Notes: generated from the sequence alone by a model not told the origin. A DNA stretch of 64,000 nt from Lachnospira sp. (GCA_017621205.1 JAGATQ010000039.1:124001-188000); one strand, 5' to 3'. Shown: positions 30,911 through 41,362, counted from the stretch's first letter. Numbers and translations are program-made.

Positions 30911-33900
30911 ATGAAACAATTACATATCATTGTCGGAGGAAGTGGAAGCGGCAAGACAACAAGGTTATACCAGGAACTTTTTTCAGTGGCGGAGGCAGAT
31001 AGTAAGAAGCAGTGTTTTCTGCTTGTGCCGGAGCAGTATACGTTACAGGCACAGCGGGATGTAGTACATTATTCCAAGCATCATGGGACGCTGAACATTG
31101 ACGTATTGAGTTTTATTCGTTTGTGCCATAGGATTTTTGAAGAGCTAGGAACTCATGTGAGTGCGGTGCTGGAGGATTATGGGAAGAGCATGCTTCTTCG
31201 CAGGGTGCTTGGTGAGGTGGAGCAGGAGCTGTTGCTTTATAGGAATATGAAGGACAAGGCAGGTTTTTTAGACCAGTTAAAATCGGTGCTTTCTGAGTTT
31301 TACCAATATGATATGTCGGAGAAAAGACTTAGAGAGGTACTAGCTTCCATGGAGGAGAACAGCCTGCTTGCCTATAAGCTGCATGATTTGTTATTGATTT
31401 ATGCCGGATTTGCAGGAGCGTTAGGAGAGCAATATTTAGTTGCGGAGCAATTGCCTGAGCTGTTTTGCCAAGTGGCGGGGGAGTCTAAACTTTTAAGAGA
31501 TGCTAATTTTTATTTTGATGGATTTACCGGTTTTACGCCGATTCAATATAAGGTGATTGTAAAGCTTATGGAATTAGGAGCAGAGTGCTTTTTTACCATA
31601 ACGATGGATGAGAATGTGCTGCTTCGGAAGCGTTCCGGTTCTAAGTATATGTTTGCATTAAGCCGTGAAACCTATGACAGTCTGCTTAAGTGTTATGCTT
31701 CCCTTCAAGAGAAAGAAGGGTGTGAGGATGTTGATATCATTTCCCTTTTTGATGTTTCGAATTCCCGTTTCGGGTCTGCACCGGATTTGGCATTGCTGGA
31801 ACGGTGTTTGTTTCGGGAGCGTTCTTTGCCGGACATTACAGTGGAAGCATCGCATGTAGAGGTTTTTGAGGCTGCCAATATGAAAGCGGAGCTTGCGGCA
31901 GTTGCACAGAGGATTGACACACTGGTATTAGAGGAAGGATTTCGTTATCGTGACATTGCAGTGGTGAGTGGGGATGAGGAGGCATATGGGAAGCTTATAG
32001 AACGGATCTTTCCCCAATATCACATTCCTTATTTTTTAGACCATAACCATGCGATTATGAATCATCCGGTTGTAGAGGCATTGCGTGCAGTATTGGCAAT
32101 TGTTTGTATGGAGGGACAGGGGTATACCTATGACCGCATGATGCGTTATGTGAATACCGGTCTGGCGGGGATTGATAAGCGGCAGTCCCAGAAGCTTAAT
32201 GATTATCTTGTTGCAACAGGGGTTATCGGTTTCTATCCATGGCGGGATGGATTTTTCAAGGTTCCAAGAAGCTATTATGTGAGGGCAAAGGAACAGGAGG
32301 CAAGGCAGAGACAGCTGCAGAGAAAGGATAATTATCTTGCACAGATGAACAGGATTCGTGGGCGTGTGATGAGTAAACTGTTACCATTACAGGAGGTGAT
32401 TTCTTCCGGGGCAACTGTGCGGGATAAGGCAGCTGCAATTTATCAGTATATGGTTGACATGCGGTATGAGACATATCTTAAGCAGCGTGCCAAGGAGCTT
32501 AACGAGGAAGGGGACTATGTTAATGCTAAGGTGTGGCAGAATATATATGGTGCTATGATTGGCTTGCTTGATAAGCTTGTTTCTCTGCTTGGAGAGGTTT
32601 GTCTGCCTAACAGTGAGCTGTGTGCTATTTTGGATGCAGGGCTTTCTGAGCTTGCCCTTGGCTCAATTCCTCCTGCAATGGATGAGGTGTTGGTGGGAGA
32701 TCTGACCCGGACAAGGCTTGGTAAGATAAAGGCACTATTTGTACTAGGAGTCAATGATACGAATCTTCCGGTGAACCAGGGTTCCCCGAATCTGATATCG
32801 GATAGGGACAGGATTACGCTGGATAAAGGCAGGCTTCATCTCGCCCCGAACCGTAGTGTTCTTGCCTATCAGGAACAGTTTTATCTGTATCAGATGCTGA
32901 CGAAGCCATCCGCCCGCCTGATTGTTAGCTATGCCCGTATGAATCTATCCGGCGGGGCGATGCGTCCGGCATATTTAATCGAACGGTTACGGACAGTATT
33001 TCCGAAGCTTTCTGTTCGTTCTGTAACCAGGGAATGCTATCTTTGCAGTGAGGAGTCAATACATAATATACTGGCAAGGGGATTGCGACAATATGAGGAG
33101 CTTAGTGAGGAAGAACAATATGAGTTTTTAACGCTTTACCAGCTCGTTAGCCAGAAGGAGGAATACCAGCCAATTTTAAAGGAGTGTCTGAAGGCACTTT
33201 CCCTTGGAGGGGAGATGGAACAGCTTGGGCAGGAACTGGCGTTGCGTTTGTTTGGCAAGCGATTGGTACTTAGCGTGACCCGCCTTGAGAATTATTCGGG
33301 TTGTGCCTACGCTCATTTTTTAAATTACGGATTGAAGCTTAAGGAGCAGGAGACGGCAGATATTGTCAGTGCGGATTTTGGAACGATTATGCATAAGGTG
33401 GTTGAGCTATTTACAAGACGGATGAAGGAGGAAGAGATTTCCTATGCGGCTTTGACGCAGGCAGATTTTGTAAGCAGGGCATCGGATTGTGTCAAGGAGG
33501 CAATGCTGTCGGAGGGTTATGATTTTACAGAGGAGACGGCGAGAAACCGATATGTGGAGCAGACAGTTATGCGTATGGCGAAACGGAACCTTTTGATGCT
33601 GTGCAGGCATATTAATCTTGGCAATTTTGTTCCACAGGATTTTGAGATTACCTTTGGGGATGATGGGGAGCTTGACGCACCGGTCTATGAGCTTGATAAT
33701 GGAGGACAGATTTCCTTAAAGGGTACCATTGACCGTGTGGATACCTACGAGGCTTCGGATGGCTTAGTGTACCTTAAGATTATAGATTATAAAACGGGCA
33801 GCACGAAGCTGGATTTGACAAAGGTGTATTATGGACTGCAATTGCAGCTTCTTACTTATCTGCTGGTTGCGAAGCAAAGCTATCCTGCCGGGGCAGAGAA

Positions 33901-34390
33901 GGTGGCGGCTGCGGCACTTTACTATCATATTAAGGATCCGGTTATGGATTATGAGAATGCAGGGACAGAGTCCATGGAGGATGATGCTGCGTACCGGAAG
34001 CTGGTCAATGATACCTTCAAACAAAATGGTGTGGTATTGGCGGATGATATTGTCGTAGGGAATATGGAGAAGGCTGTATTGCAGAACAAGGAACGTTACC
34101 AGTGTGAAAGTATCCCTGTTGCTTACACTAAGGATGGAGAGTTTACTAAAACGAGCCGGGTTTATGACCGGGAACAGATGAGAGAGCTTCTTTTCCATAC
34201 CGAACAGCAGATTGAGAGCCTTGGGCAGAGGATGCTTCTTGGTGAGATTGCACCAGAACCTTATAGATATCAGAAAACAGGCTCCTGTACCTACTGTCCG
34301 TACAGTGGAATTTGCCAGATAACGGAAAACGAGTCTTGTGTGCGAAGACTTGAGACGAAAACCATGGAAGATTTTCAGATAGAAGCATAA
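30911..34390 (+). CDS. addB: ATP-dependent helicase/nuclease subunit B
   Basis: AddB of 1159 residues, partner of AddA in the double-strand-break resection complex. N-terminal P-loop GGSGSGKTT (about residues 8-16), UvrD-like helicase folds in the middle, and a C-terminal RecB-type nuclease with the LKIIDYKTGS motif (about 957-966). Four Cys for the structural [4Fe-4S] cluster are visible: one in NYSGCAYAHF (about 797) and three in SCTYCPYSGIC near the C-terminus. The ATG at 30911 fits the family N-terminus (MKQLHIIVGG); an ATG at 30893 lies inside the LexA-like region and has no site. Confidence 0.95.
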   Translation: MKQLHIIVGGSGSGKTTRLYQELFSVAEADSKKQCFLLVPEQYTLQAQRDVVHYSKHHGTLNIDVLSFIRLCHRIFEELGTHVSAVLEDYGKSMLLRRVLGEVEQELLLYRNMKDKAGFLDQLKSVLSEFYQYDMSEKRLREVLASMEENSLLAYKLHDLLLIYAGFAGALGEQYLVAEQLPELFCQVAGESKLLRDANFYFDGFTGFTPIQYKVIVKLMELGAECFFTITMDENVLLRKRSGSKYMFALSRETYDSLLKCYASLQEKEGCEDVDIISLFDVSNSRFGSAPDLALLERCLFRERSLPDITVEASHVEVFEAANMKAELAAVAQRIDTLVLEEGFRYRDIAVVSGDEEAYGKLIERIFPQYHIPYFLDHNHAIMNHPVVEALRAVLAIVCMEGQGYTYDRMMRYVNTGLAGIDKRQSQKLNDYLVATGVIGFYPWRDGFFKVPRSYYVRAKEQEARQRQLQRKDNYLAQMNRIRGRVMSKLLPLQEVISSGATVRDKAAAIYQYMVDMRYETYLKQRAKELNEEGDYVNAKVWQNIYGAMIGLLDKLVSLLGEVCLPNSELCAILDAGLSELALGSIPPAMDEVLVGDLTRTRLGKIKALFVLGVNDTNLPVNQGSPNLISDRDRITLDKGRLHLAPNRSVLAYQEQFYLYQMLTKPSARLIVSYARMNLSGGAMRPAYLIERLRTVFPKLSVRSVTRECYLCSEESIHNILARGLRQYEELSEEEQYEFLTLYQLVSQKEEYQPILKECLKALSLGGEMEQLGQELALRLFGKRLVLSVTRLENYSGCAYAHFLNYGLKLKEQETADIVSADFGTIMHKVVELFTRRMKEEEISYAALTQADFVSRASDCVKEAMLSEGYDFTEETARNRYVEQTVMRMAKRNLLMLCRHINLGNFVPQDFEITFGDDGELDAPVYELDNGGQISLKGTIDRVDTYEASDGLVYLKIIDYKTGSTKLDLTKVYYGLQLQLLTYLLVAKQSYPAGAEKVAAAALYYHIKDPVMDYENAGTESMEDDAAYRKLVNDTFKQNGVVLADDIVVGNMEKAVLQNKERYQCESIPVAYTKDGEFTKTSRVYDREQMRELLFHTEQQIESLGQRMLLGEIAPEPYRYQKTGSCTYCPYSGICQITENESCVRRLETKTMEDFQIEA

Positions 34391-34403
34391 GGAGGAGTAA
34401 CCG

Positions 34404-37400
34404 ATGGGAACAGAACAGATGACAAAGGCACAGAGACAGGCAGTTGAAATCCGTGAGAGAAATATATTGGTTGCTGCTGCAGCGGGTTCTGGTAAGACAT
34501 GGGTTTTGGTAAAACGAATCATTGACAGGATGTGCAGCGAGCATTTCGATGTCACTTCCTTTTTACTTGTTACCTTTACCAAAGCAGCAGCGGCAGAGAT
34601 GCGGGGCAGGCTTAGTGCTGCAATACATGAACAGCTTGTTAGGGAAGAGGAGACTGGAAAAAATAGTGAGATGCTTTCGTTTTGGAGAGAACAGGAGACT
34701 TTGGTGTATCAGGCACCGATTTCCACGATTGATAGCTTTTGTTCCGATATAGTAAAGCAATATTTCATGAGAATTGATGTAGATCCCAATTACCGTATTG
34801 CTGACGAGGGGGAGCTTAAGATACTGAAGAATGAGGTGGTAGACAGGCTGTTGGAAAAGCAATATGAGGTACTTTCCGAGGATTTTGTCAGACTTTTAGA
34901 ATGTTATGCTCCGGGACGTACAGATGGCAAAATTGCCGAGCTGATATTGGGACTTTTCGAGTTTCAGATGTCCCATCCGGACCCGGATGCCTGGATTGCA
35001 CAGAGTGAAGCGGCCCTAAAGGATGGTTCACTCTGGTATGGAATGCTTCTTATTCATACAAGGCAGATGATTGCTTCTGCGATTGAGGAGCAGCAGATGG
35101 TGATGGAATATATTGATGAGGAGATGGGAGATGTTGCTGCCAAGGCACTTGATAAGCTTAAAGAAGTACTTTCCGAGGATGGCAGATTGTTGTTAAAGCT
35201 TTATGAAGAAATTGCTGGTGGGAATGTCAATGATTTTGATGGAGATAATGATGCATATGGCAAGTGTGACTGTGATTTAGATGAGAATCGCAGCAAGATG
35301 GAGCATCTTTATTCCATGCTGCAACAGCTTAAGTTTCCGACGCTTCGTTTTTCTAAGGATGTTACTGATGCAGATAAGGAGTGGATAAAGGAACGGCGGG
35401 AGCATTATAAAAAGCTGGTTATGGAGCAGCTTAAGAAGAATTATTTTCAGATTCCGGTTTCTGTTTTAGAGGAGGATAGGGGTAAGGTATATCCGGTAAT
35501 GCACAAGCTGCTGCTTTTAAGCCAGGAATTTCGCAAGGAATATGAGAAGGAAAAACGACGGAAGAATATTGCGGATTTTTCTGATGTAGAGCATATGGCG
35601 CTGCATATTTTGACAATGCAGGGAGAGGATGGGGCATTTCATCCCTCGGATATTGCATTGCAGTTACGGGAAGAATATGCAGAGATTATGATTGATGAAT
35701 ATCAGGATAGCAATTATCTTCAGGAGACAATTCTTTCTTCCGTCGCTACGGATAATATGTTTATGGTAGGGGATATGAAGCAGAGTATTTATCGTTTCCG
35801 CATGGCAAGACCGGATTTGTTTGTCGGCAAATACCAAAGCTTTCCTGCCTATGAGGAAGGGATTAGGGCAGATAGTGTTAAGGTGGAATTAGACCAGAAT
35901 TTCCGAAGCTCCCCCAATGTATTAGAGAGTATTAACTATATATTTTACCGGATTATGGGCAAAAGCATTGGGGAAGTAGAATATGATCAGACTGCCGCCT
36001 TAAAGCCGGGAGCGAATTACCCAGTTCCGAAAAGAGAGCAGTTTGAGTCGGATACGCTCCTGTTTGAAGAGTGTGATTATGACAATCAGACAGAGCTTTT
36101 GCTTTATGATACTAATCATGAGGAAGAAGCGGATAAGGTGGAAGCAGAGGCAAGGATGATTGCGTGCCGTATTCATCAGATGCTCTGCCCCGGAAGCCAT
36201 ATGATGGTGAAGGCTTATGAAGATAAGGAGACGAAAGAAGTGTTTTACCGTCCGGCTAAATATAGTGATATTGTGGTATTACTGCGTTCCCCATCCTCAT
36301 CGGCTGCTGTATTTTCCAAGGTGTTTCAGGATTGTGGGATTCCCGCCTTTGTGGAACGGACGAAGGGATATTTTTCTGCTCCGGAGGTAGAGCTGATGCT
36401 CAATTATCTTAGGGCATTGGATAATGGCAGAAATGATATTGCTATGGCAGCCGTGCTTCACAATTATTTTGGAGAGATTTCCTCTAAGGAACTGGCTTTT
36501 GTAGTGTGTGAGATAAGGGATCTTCTAAACGATGGGGCATACCAGACACAGGGGGATGAGAGAAAGGATGCATGTGCAGGGGCATTTCAAGATACAGATA
36601 TCCTTTATGGGAAGGTAGTGTGCTGGCTGTCTCTTTATGAGGAGGGTGTGCTGTGTTATGACGGACAGGCACATCAAATTGATATTCCATCACTGGCAAA
36701 ACGCCTTAAGCATTTTGTGACACAGTATGAACGATTTCAACGGCTTTCTATGGAGCGGTCTGTTGGTGAGCTGCTCCAATGCATCTATGAGGAGAGTGGG
36801 TATTGGCGTTATGTTTCTACTTTGCCTGCAGGTGAGCGTAGATGTGCGAACCTTGATATGCTGGTACAGCGTGCCAATGAGTATGAGAATACCGGATTTA
36901 GGGGATTGTTTCAGTTTGTCCGCTACATTGAGCAGCTTCATAAATATGAGGTGGATTTTGGAGAGCCGAACCTGCTTGGCGAGGAAGATAATGTTGTCCG
37001 TATTATGTCGATTCATAAGTCGAAGGGCTTGGAGTTTCCGATTGTTTTTGTTAGCCAGATGGCAAAGCAGTTTAATGAGATGGATTTGCGGGCAGATATA
37101 TTATTGCACGAGGATTATGGACTGGGACCTAATTATATTGATACCAAGCTTAGAATTCGCCGAAAGACGGTTATGCGTATGGCTCTTGCATTAGATTCGA
37201 GGAAGGCAATGCTTGGTGAGGAGCTTAGGGTGTTGTATGTTGCTTTGACCAGGGCAAAGGATAAATGTATTATGACCGGGTGTGTGGAGGATATGGAAGA
37301 AACCTTTAAAAAGCTTCCGTTGCCGGACTATGCAGGAATCTATATGGCTCATTCTTATCTGCAATGGATATTGATGGCACTTAGTTCCCATGACGTGCTT

Positions 37401-38336
37401 TCTTTACCGCTGTCACAGGCAGGATGTTATATTCAAAAGGAGCAGGCTATAAAGCCTTCCTGTCAGGCAGCCTTTTCCTTTCATTGCTTTCATGAGGAGA
37501 GTATCAAGCGTATGATGGATTTACAGAGTGTGGAACACAATCTGGATTATAAAGAGCTGGAACAAAAAGCCCGTATGATACCAGAGGAACAGGTAGAAGT
37601 TTTACATTCCCGTATTATACGTCAATATCCTTATCTGAATGCGACCACGCAGGCGGGCAAGTACTCTGTCAGTCAGTTAAAGGCGGCTTATATGGAGGAG
37701 ACACAATCTGTACAGCTTTTTTCTGATCAGGAACTGCCCGGTGGGAAGGATGAGCCTCTGGTGCCAGAATTTATACAGGAAGCCTCTAAGCAGCCTGCCA
37801 AGCTTACGGGTGCTGTCCGTGGAACTTATATTCATAAGTTTATGGAGCTTTATGATTTTGATAAGGGAGCGGATGAGGAGGAATACAGCCGGGTGTTGAA
37901 GGAGCTTGCTAAAAGAGGCATGAAAGGGCTGTCGGAAGTATTTTCTTTTGATGTGGTAAAACGGTTTTTTGCCTCTTCCCTGGCACAGGAGATGGTATCA
38001 GCCCAGAGACAGAACCGCTTGTTTAAGGAGGCACAATTTGTGGTTGGATTTCCTGCTAATGAAGTGCTTGGCGGGGAGCATTGTATGGGAATGGAAGAAG
38101 AAACCATGCTGGTGCAGGGAATTATTGATGCTTATTATGAGCAGGACGATGGCACATTAGTGATTATGGATTACAAGACGGACCAGATAGCAGCATTAGA
38201 AGAGCTTAAGGAACGATATCAGCTTCAGATGAAATATTATAAAAAGACATTAGAACAGATAACCGGAAAAAGGGTCTGTCGTGTGGTATTGTATTCTTTT
38301 TATAAGCTTGAGGAGATATGTATAACAGACCTATAA
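34404..38336 (+). CDS. addA: ATP-dependent helicase/nuclease subunit A
   Basis: AddA of 1310 residues, UvrD-type 3'-5' helicase with a nuclease domain. Walker A AAAGSGKTWVLVKRI is at about 25-39, Walker B IMIDEYQDSN near 430, GDMKQSIYRFRMA, the helicase motif VVRIMSIHKSKGLEFPIVF near 860, LRVLYVALTRAKDK near 940, and the C-terminal nuclease motif VIMDYKTDQ near 1255. With AddB it processes broken ends and recognises a Chi-like sequence. Starts 13 bp after addB with TAAGGAGGAG. Confidence 0.96.
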   Translation: MGTEQMTKAQRQAVEIRERNILVAAAAGSGKTWVLVKRIIDRMCSEHFDVTSFLLVTFTKAAAAEMRGRLSAAIHEQLVREEETGKNSEMLSFWREQETLVYQAPISTIDSFCSDIVKQYFMRIDVDPNYRIADEGELKILKNEVVDRLLEKQYEVLSEDFVRLLECYAPGRTDGKIAELILGLFEFQMSHPDPDAWIAQSEAALKDGSLWYGMLLIHTRQMIASAIEEQQMVMEYIDEEMGDVAAKALDKLKEVLSEDGRLLLKLYEEIAGGNVNDFDGDNDAYGKCDCDLDENRSKMEHLYSMLQQLKFPTLRFSKDVTDADKEWIKERREHYKKLVMEQLKKNYFQIPVSVLEEDRGKVYPVMHKLLLLSQEFRKEYEKEKRRKNIADFSDVEHMALHILTMQGEDGAFHPSDIALQLREEYAEIMIDEYQDSNYLQETILSSVATDNMFMVGDMKQSIYRFRMARPDLFVGKYQSFPAYEEGIRADSVKVELDQNFRSSPNVLESINYIFYRIMGKSIGEVEYDQTAALKPGANYPVPKREQFESDTLLFEECDYDNQTELLLYDTNHEEEADKVEAEARMIACRIHQMLCPGSHMMVKAYEDKETKEVFYRPAKYSDIVVLLRSPSSSAAVFSKVFQDCGIPAFVERTKGYFSAPEVELMLNYLRALDNGRNDIAMAAVLHNYFGEISSKELAFVVCEIRDLLNDGAYQTQGDERKDACAGAFQDTDILYGKVVCWLSLYEEGVLCYDGQAHQIDIPSLAKRLKHFVTQYERFQRLSMERSVGELLQCIYEESGYWRYVSTLPAGERRCANLDMLVQRANEYENTGFRGLFQFVRYIEQLHKYEVDFGEPNLLGEEDNVVRIMSIHKSKGLEFPIVFVSQMAKQFNEMDLRADILLHEDYGLGPNYIDTKLRIRRKTVMRMALALDSRKAMLGEELRVLYVALTRAKDKCIMTGCVEDMEETFKKLPLPDYAGIYMAHSYLQWILMALSSHDVLSLPLSQAGCYIQKEQAIKPSCQAAFSFHCFHEESIKRMMDLQSVEHNLDYKELEQKARMIPEEQVEVLHSRIIRQYPYLNATTQAGKYSVSQLKAAYMEETQSVQLFSDQELPGGKDEPLVPEFIQEASKQPAKLTGAVRGTYIHKFMELYDFDKGADEEEYSRVLKELAKRGMKGLSEVFSFDVVKRFFASSLAQEMVSAQRQNRLFKEAQFVVGFPANEVLGGEHCMGMEEETMLVQGIIDAYYEQDDGTLVIMDYKTDQIAALEELKERYQLQMKYYKKTLEQITGKRVCRVVLYSFYKLEEICITDL

Positions 38337-38461
38337 TGCTACAATGCACTAGCATCATATACGAAGTTTCAGTATTGGAATGTATAGTTTGATTCATTTG
38401 CGGAAACACTCCTTTTAGAGAACAGCGAAGTCTGTTCTATCAGGAAAGGAAGTGTGTTATA

Positions 38462-38662
38462 ATGGCAAGTGATAAGAAGAATCCGCCAGAGGATTTCTGT
38501 TTTGAAGAGCTTTCTGACGAGGAGCGTTTAAAGTATGAGGTAGCAATGGAGCTTGGACTTTATGACCGGGTGCTTGAGAAGGGATGGCGTTCATTGTCGG
38601 CCAAGGAAACAGGTAAGATAGGTGGTATTGTTTCGAGAAGACGCAACAAGGAAGAGCAATGA
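38462..38662 (+). CDS. Alpha/beta-type small acid-soluble spore protein
   Basis: Protein of 66 residues. The family signature is clear: KYEVAMELGLYDRV (about 24-37), the GPR-like region, and KGWRSLSAKETGKIGG followed by VSRR. These proteins coat and protect DNA in spores and are degraded at germination. The N-terminal extension (about 1-20, acidic) and the missing canonical GPR cleavage site TEFAxE-like make it a divergent member. It shows that the organism can sporulate. AGGAAAGGAAG precedes the ATG. It would normally be expressed in the forespore under sigma-G. Confidence 0.88.
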   Translation: MASDKKNPPEDFCFEELSDEERLKYEVAMELGLYDRVLEKGWRSLSAKETGKIGGIVSRRRNKEEQ

Positions 38663-38689
38663 GAAGGTTAGAAAGGGAAGGTACAAAGG

Positions 38690-39496
38690 ATGGAGGTATA
38701 CACAAGCTTTGCACAGGTGTATGATGCATTGATGGACGACATTCCTTATGATGCGTGGTGTGAATATGTGAATGTGTTGTTAAAAGAGTATCAGATAGAA
38801 GATGGAGCACCAATTTTAGAACTGGGCTGTGGAACAGGAAACATAACCAGACGACTGGCGGGGCAAGGCTACCGGATGATTGGACTTGACCTGTCAGAGG
38901 AGATGCTCTCTATTGCCAAAGAGAAGCAGATGGAGATATATGATACATCTGGTGCAGAGCTTGATTTCAGTAGTCAGTCAGTCAATGATATAGATCATAT
39001 TTTGTATATTAGGCAGGATATGAAGGAGTTTACGCTAGGGGAGTGTGTATCAGTAATTATCAGCCTTTGTGACAGTATGAATTACATGCTTGATGACCAA
39101 GAGCTTTTATCGGTTTTAAAGCGGGTGAAAGAGCATTTGGCACCGGGTGGAATATTTATTTTTGATATGAAGACTCCTTATTTTTATCAAGAGATATGTG
39201 GAAATAATGTTTTTGCAGAGGACAGGGAAGATGTCAGTTATATATGGGATAATTGTTTTGATGAAGAAAGAAGGATTAATGAGTATGCCCTTACCCTGTT
39301 TGTTCCATTTAAGGAGGATTCTTCTAATCTGTGGCAGAAGTTTACGGAATTTCATTATCAAAGGGCATATGAAATTTTTGAAGTAAAACGGATGATTAAA
39401 GAAAGTGGCTTGACGCTTCATGCATGCTACGAAGCATTTACTCATAAAAAACCGGGAAAGAAAACGGAACGGGTCTATTACATAGTGGGAAGTTAA
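38690..39496 (+). CDS. Class I SAM-dependent methyltransferase
   Basis: Protein of 268 residues with the Rossmann methyltransferase motifs: LELGCGTGNITRRLA (about 44-58), MIGLDLSEEMLSIA (about 63-76), DMKEFTL (about 113) and APGGIFIFDMKTP (about 154-166). The acceptor is unknown; similar genes are annotated as general class I methyltransferases. It begins 27 bp after the spore-protein gene. Confidence 0.85.
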   Translation: MEVYTSFAQVYDALMDDIPYDAWCEYVNVLLKEYQIEDGAPILELGCGTGNITRRLAGQGYRMIGLDLSEEMLSIAKEKQMEIYDTSGAELDFSSQSVNDIDHILYIRQDMKEFTLGECVSVIISLCDSMNYMLDDQELLSVLKRVKEHLAPGGIFIFDMKTPYFYQEICGNNVFAEDREDVSYIWDNCFDEERRINEYALTLFVPFKEDSSNLWQKFTEFHYQRAYEIFEVKRMIKESGLTLHACYEAFTHKKPGKKTERVYYIVGS

Positions 39497-39547
39497 TGTA
39501 CAGTAAGAGTATCTGTTTTTGGGGGATAATAATTATTCCTCTGGCTC

Positions 39548-39576
39548 TTGACAGTATTTCTTTCGTGTGTTATCCT
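39548..39576 (+). promoter_or_regulatory. Promoter of the trp operon
   Basis: TTGACA (39548-39553), 17-bp spacer, TATCCT (39571-39576); expected start near 39583, just before the T-box leader. Confidence 0.6.
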
Positions 39577-39603
39577 TACAGTTAGTATAATAATAAACAG
39601 ACA

Positions 39604-39907
39604 AAATCAATGAGCAAAGAGAGTACCTTTTGAGATGATGTCACAGAGAGCCGGGGGGCTGGAATCCGGTACAGAAGGCAGAAGGGAATGGGTTTGTGAG
39701 ATGCAAGGTGAATGTTAGTAGCTGATGCCGTGTCCGCACGTTATAGCGGTAAGATATCAAGAGTTTTCTTTGTATCAATAAAGAGGCGCAAAGCGGTGGC
39801 AAGTATTTTCCGGTTGGAAGATGCTTATTTTTTTGCCATTTCTCTGCGTGAACAAGGGTGGCACCACGATAATTCGTCCCTGATAGGAATATCAGTGGAC
39901 TTTTTTT
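39604..39907 (+). ncRNA. T-box leader (tRNA-Trp sensing) of the trp operon
   Basis: Stem I is recognised by TGAGATGATG and the ACAGAGAGCCGG...GGCTGGAATCCGGT block (about 39631-39670). A TGG triplet in GGGAATGGG (39689-39691) fits the Trp specifier codon. The antiterminator T-box AAGGGTGGCACCACG (about 39854-39868) is followed by the terminator hairpin. Uncharged tRNA-Trp binding would stabilise the antiterminator and allow transcription of trpE-G-C-B-A. Confidence 0.92.
39876..39907 (+). terminator. T-box terminator hairpin
   Basis: GTCCCTGATA (39876-39885) pairs with TATCAGTGGAC (39890-39900) followed by TTTTTTT. It is exclusive with the antiterminator formed by the preceding T-box sequence. 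Confidence 0.88.
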
Positions 39908-39927
39908 ATTGTCAGGAGGATGATGGA

Positions 39928-41361
39928 GTGGAAGAAAAAATTAGAAAACGAGCATATAAAAAGACGGTTAGTATTGTGAATGAGACAGCGACAGAGGTGT
40001 ATGAAAGCTATGTTGGGAGAGGTAATGGCTTTTTACTGGAAAGCTATGATAAGCACAACGGACGTTATGTATTTCTAGGCAGAGAACCAGAGGCAATTAT
40101 TACTTCCAGACAAGATAAGGGCTTGTGTATCCAGTATAAGGATGGCACCCGGCTTAAACAGCCGGGAAATCCGGTGGAATTATTGAAGCAGTTTTACAGC
40201 CGTTATGAGATTACGAAGGAGGAGGGGGAGCTTCCTTTTCTCGGTGGATTGGTTGGGGCTTTTGGCTATGATTATGTGCGTTATCAGGAGGAGCTTCCGG
40301 ATGAAAATGAAGAGGAGCTTGGTATTGACACCATACAGCTTATGCTGGTGATGGAATATATTACCATCGATCATGAGGCGGAAACCATGACCTTTGTCAC
40401 ATTGATGGAGGATAGCGAAGCAGGCTATGAAAAAGCTCAGGCAAGGCTTTTAACGATGTCAAAGGAGGTCGTAGAACGCTATCATGCTTATAAAAGGGAG
40501 AAGCAGAATCATATTGCAGATACGAGGGATGGTATTATTGTGAAACGCTCGGATACCTTGGAGGAATATAGCAGCAAGGTGAACCGGATTAAGCATTATA
40601 TCAGGGAGGGACATATTTTCCAGACGGTATTGTCACAGCGGTGGACGGTACAGACTGGTGTAGATGGCTACACGCTTTATCAGAGATTGCGGGAGAAGAA
40701 TCCTTCACCTTACATGTATTATTTCAAGTTTCCGGAATTTGAGATTATTGGAAGCTCACCAGAGATGATTGTAAAGGAAAAGCGTGGCATTGTTGAGACT
40801 TGCCCGATTGCTGGAACCAGACCAAGAGGAAAGGACGAACAGGAGGATGAATGCCTGATTAAGGAGCTTCTGGCAGACGAAAAGGAAAGGGCAGAGCATG
40901 TTATGCTGGTGGATCTGGCGAGAAATGATATGGGGCGAATTGCAGAATTTGGCACGGTCAAGGTAGCGCAGTTTATGGATATTAAGAAGTATTCCCATGT
41001 TATGCATATCGTTTCTTTGGTAAAAGGGAAGCAGCGTGGGACAATGCATCCTCTTGATTTGATGAACAGCTTCCTGCCTGCAGGTACATTAAGTGGCGCT
41101 CCTAAGATTCGTGCAATGGAGATTATTGATGAGCTGGAGACGGTGCGGCGGGGACTATATGGGGGAGCCATTGGTTATATAGATTTCTCCGGTGATATGG
41201 ATTTTTGTATTACAATCCGTACAATGATAAAAAAGGGCAATCTGGTATATTTACAAGCGGGTGCAGGAATTGTTGCAGATTCTGTTCCCGAAAAGGAGTA
41301 TCAGGAATGTGTTAATAAGATGGGGGCATTGTCTTCGATTTTACTCAAGGAGGGAGAATAA
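39928..41361 (+). CDS. trpE: Anthranilate synthase component I
   Basis: Converts chorismate and ammonia/glutamine to anthranilate with TrpG. 477 residues from the GTG start. Chorismate-binding motifs include IAGTRPRGKDEQED (split over residues 285-298), HVMLVDLARND and LPAGTLSGAPKIRAME. The GTG at 39928 is chosen because AGGAGG lies 8 bases upstream and it begins after the T-box terminator; an ORF open from 39712 crosses the leader RNA and is not the real start. It is only 1 bp apart from trpG. Confidence 0.95.
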   Translation: MEEKIRKRAYKKTVSIVNETATEVYESYVGRGNGFLLESYDKHNGRYVFLGREPEAIITSRQDKGLCIQYKDGTRLKQPGNPVELLKQFYSRYEITKEEGELPFLGGLVGAFGYDYVRYQEELPDENEEELGIDTIQLMLVMEYITIDHEAETMTFVTLMEDSEAGYEKAQARLLTMSKEVVERYHAYKREKQNHIADTRDGIIVKRSDTLEEYSSKVNRIKHYIREGHIFQTVLSQRWTVQTGVDGYTLYQRLREKNPSPYMYYFKFPEFEIIGSSPEMIVKEKRGIVETCPIAGTRPRGKDEQEDECLIKELLADEKERAEHVMLVDLARNDMGRIAEFGTVKVAQFMDIKKYSHVMHIVSLVKGKQRGTMHPLDLMNSFLPAGTLSGAPKIRAMEIIDELETVRRGLYGGAIGYIDFSGDMDFCITIRTMIKKGNLVYLQAGAGIVADSVPEKEYQECVNKMGALSSILLKEGE

Positions 41362-41362
41362 C

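Noticed and set aside
33764-34582. 272-codon minus-strand ORF across the addB-addA junction
   Set aside because: Antisense shadow of two well-supported genes; composition atypical for a protein.
36727-37194. 155-codon ORF in another frame of addA
   Set aside because: Shadow of addA: no ribosome site and no sensible protein pattern.
39712-39927. In-frame extension of trpE upstream to 39712
   Set aside because: It runs through the T-box leader and its terminator; GTG 39928 has a proper ribosome site.
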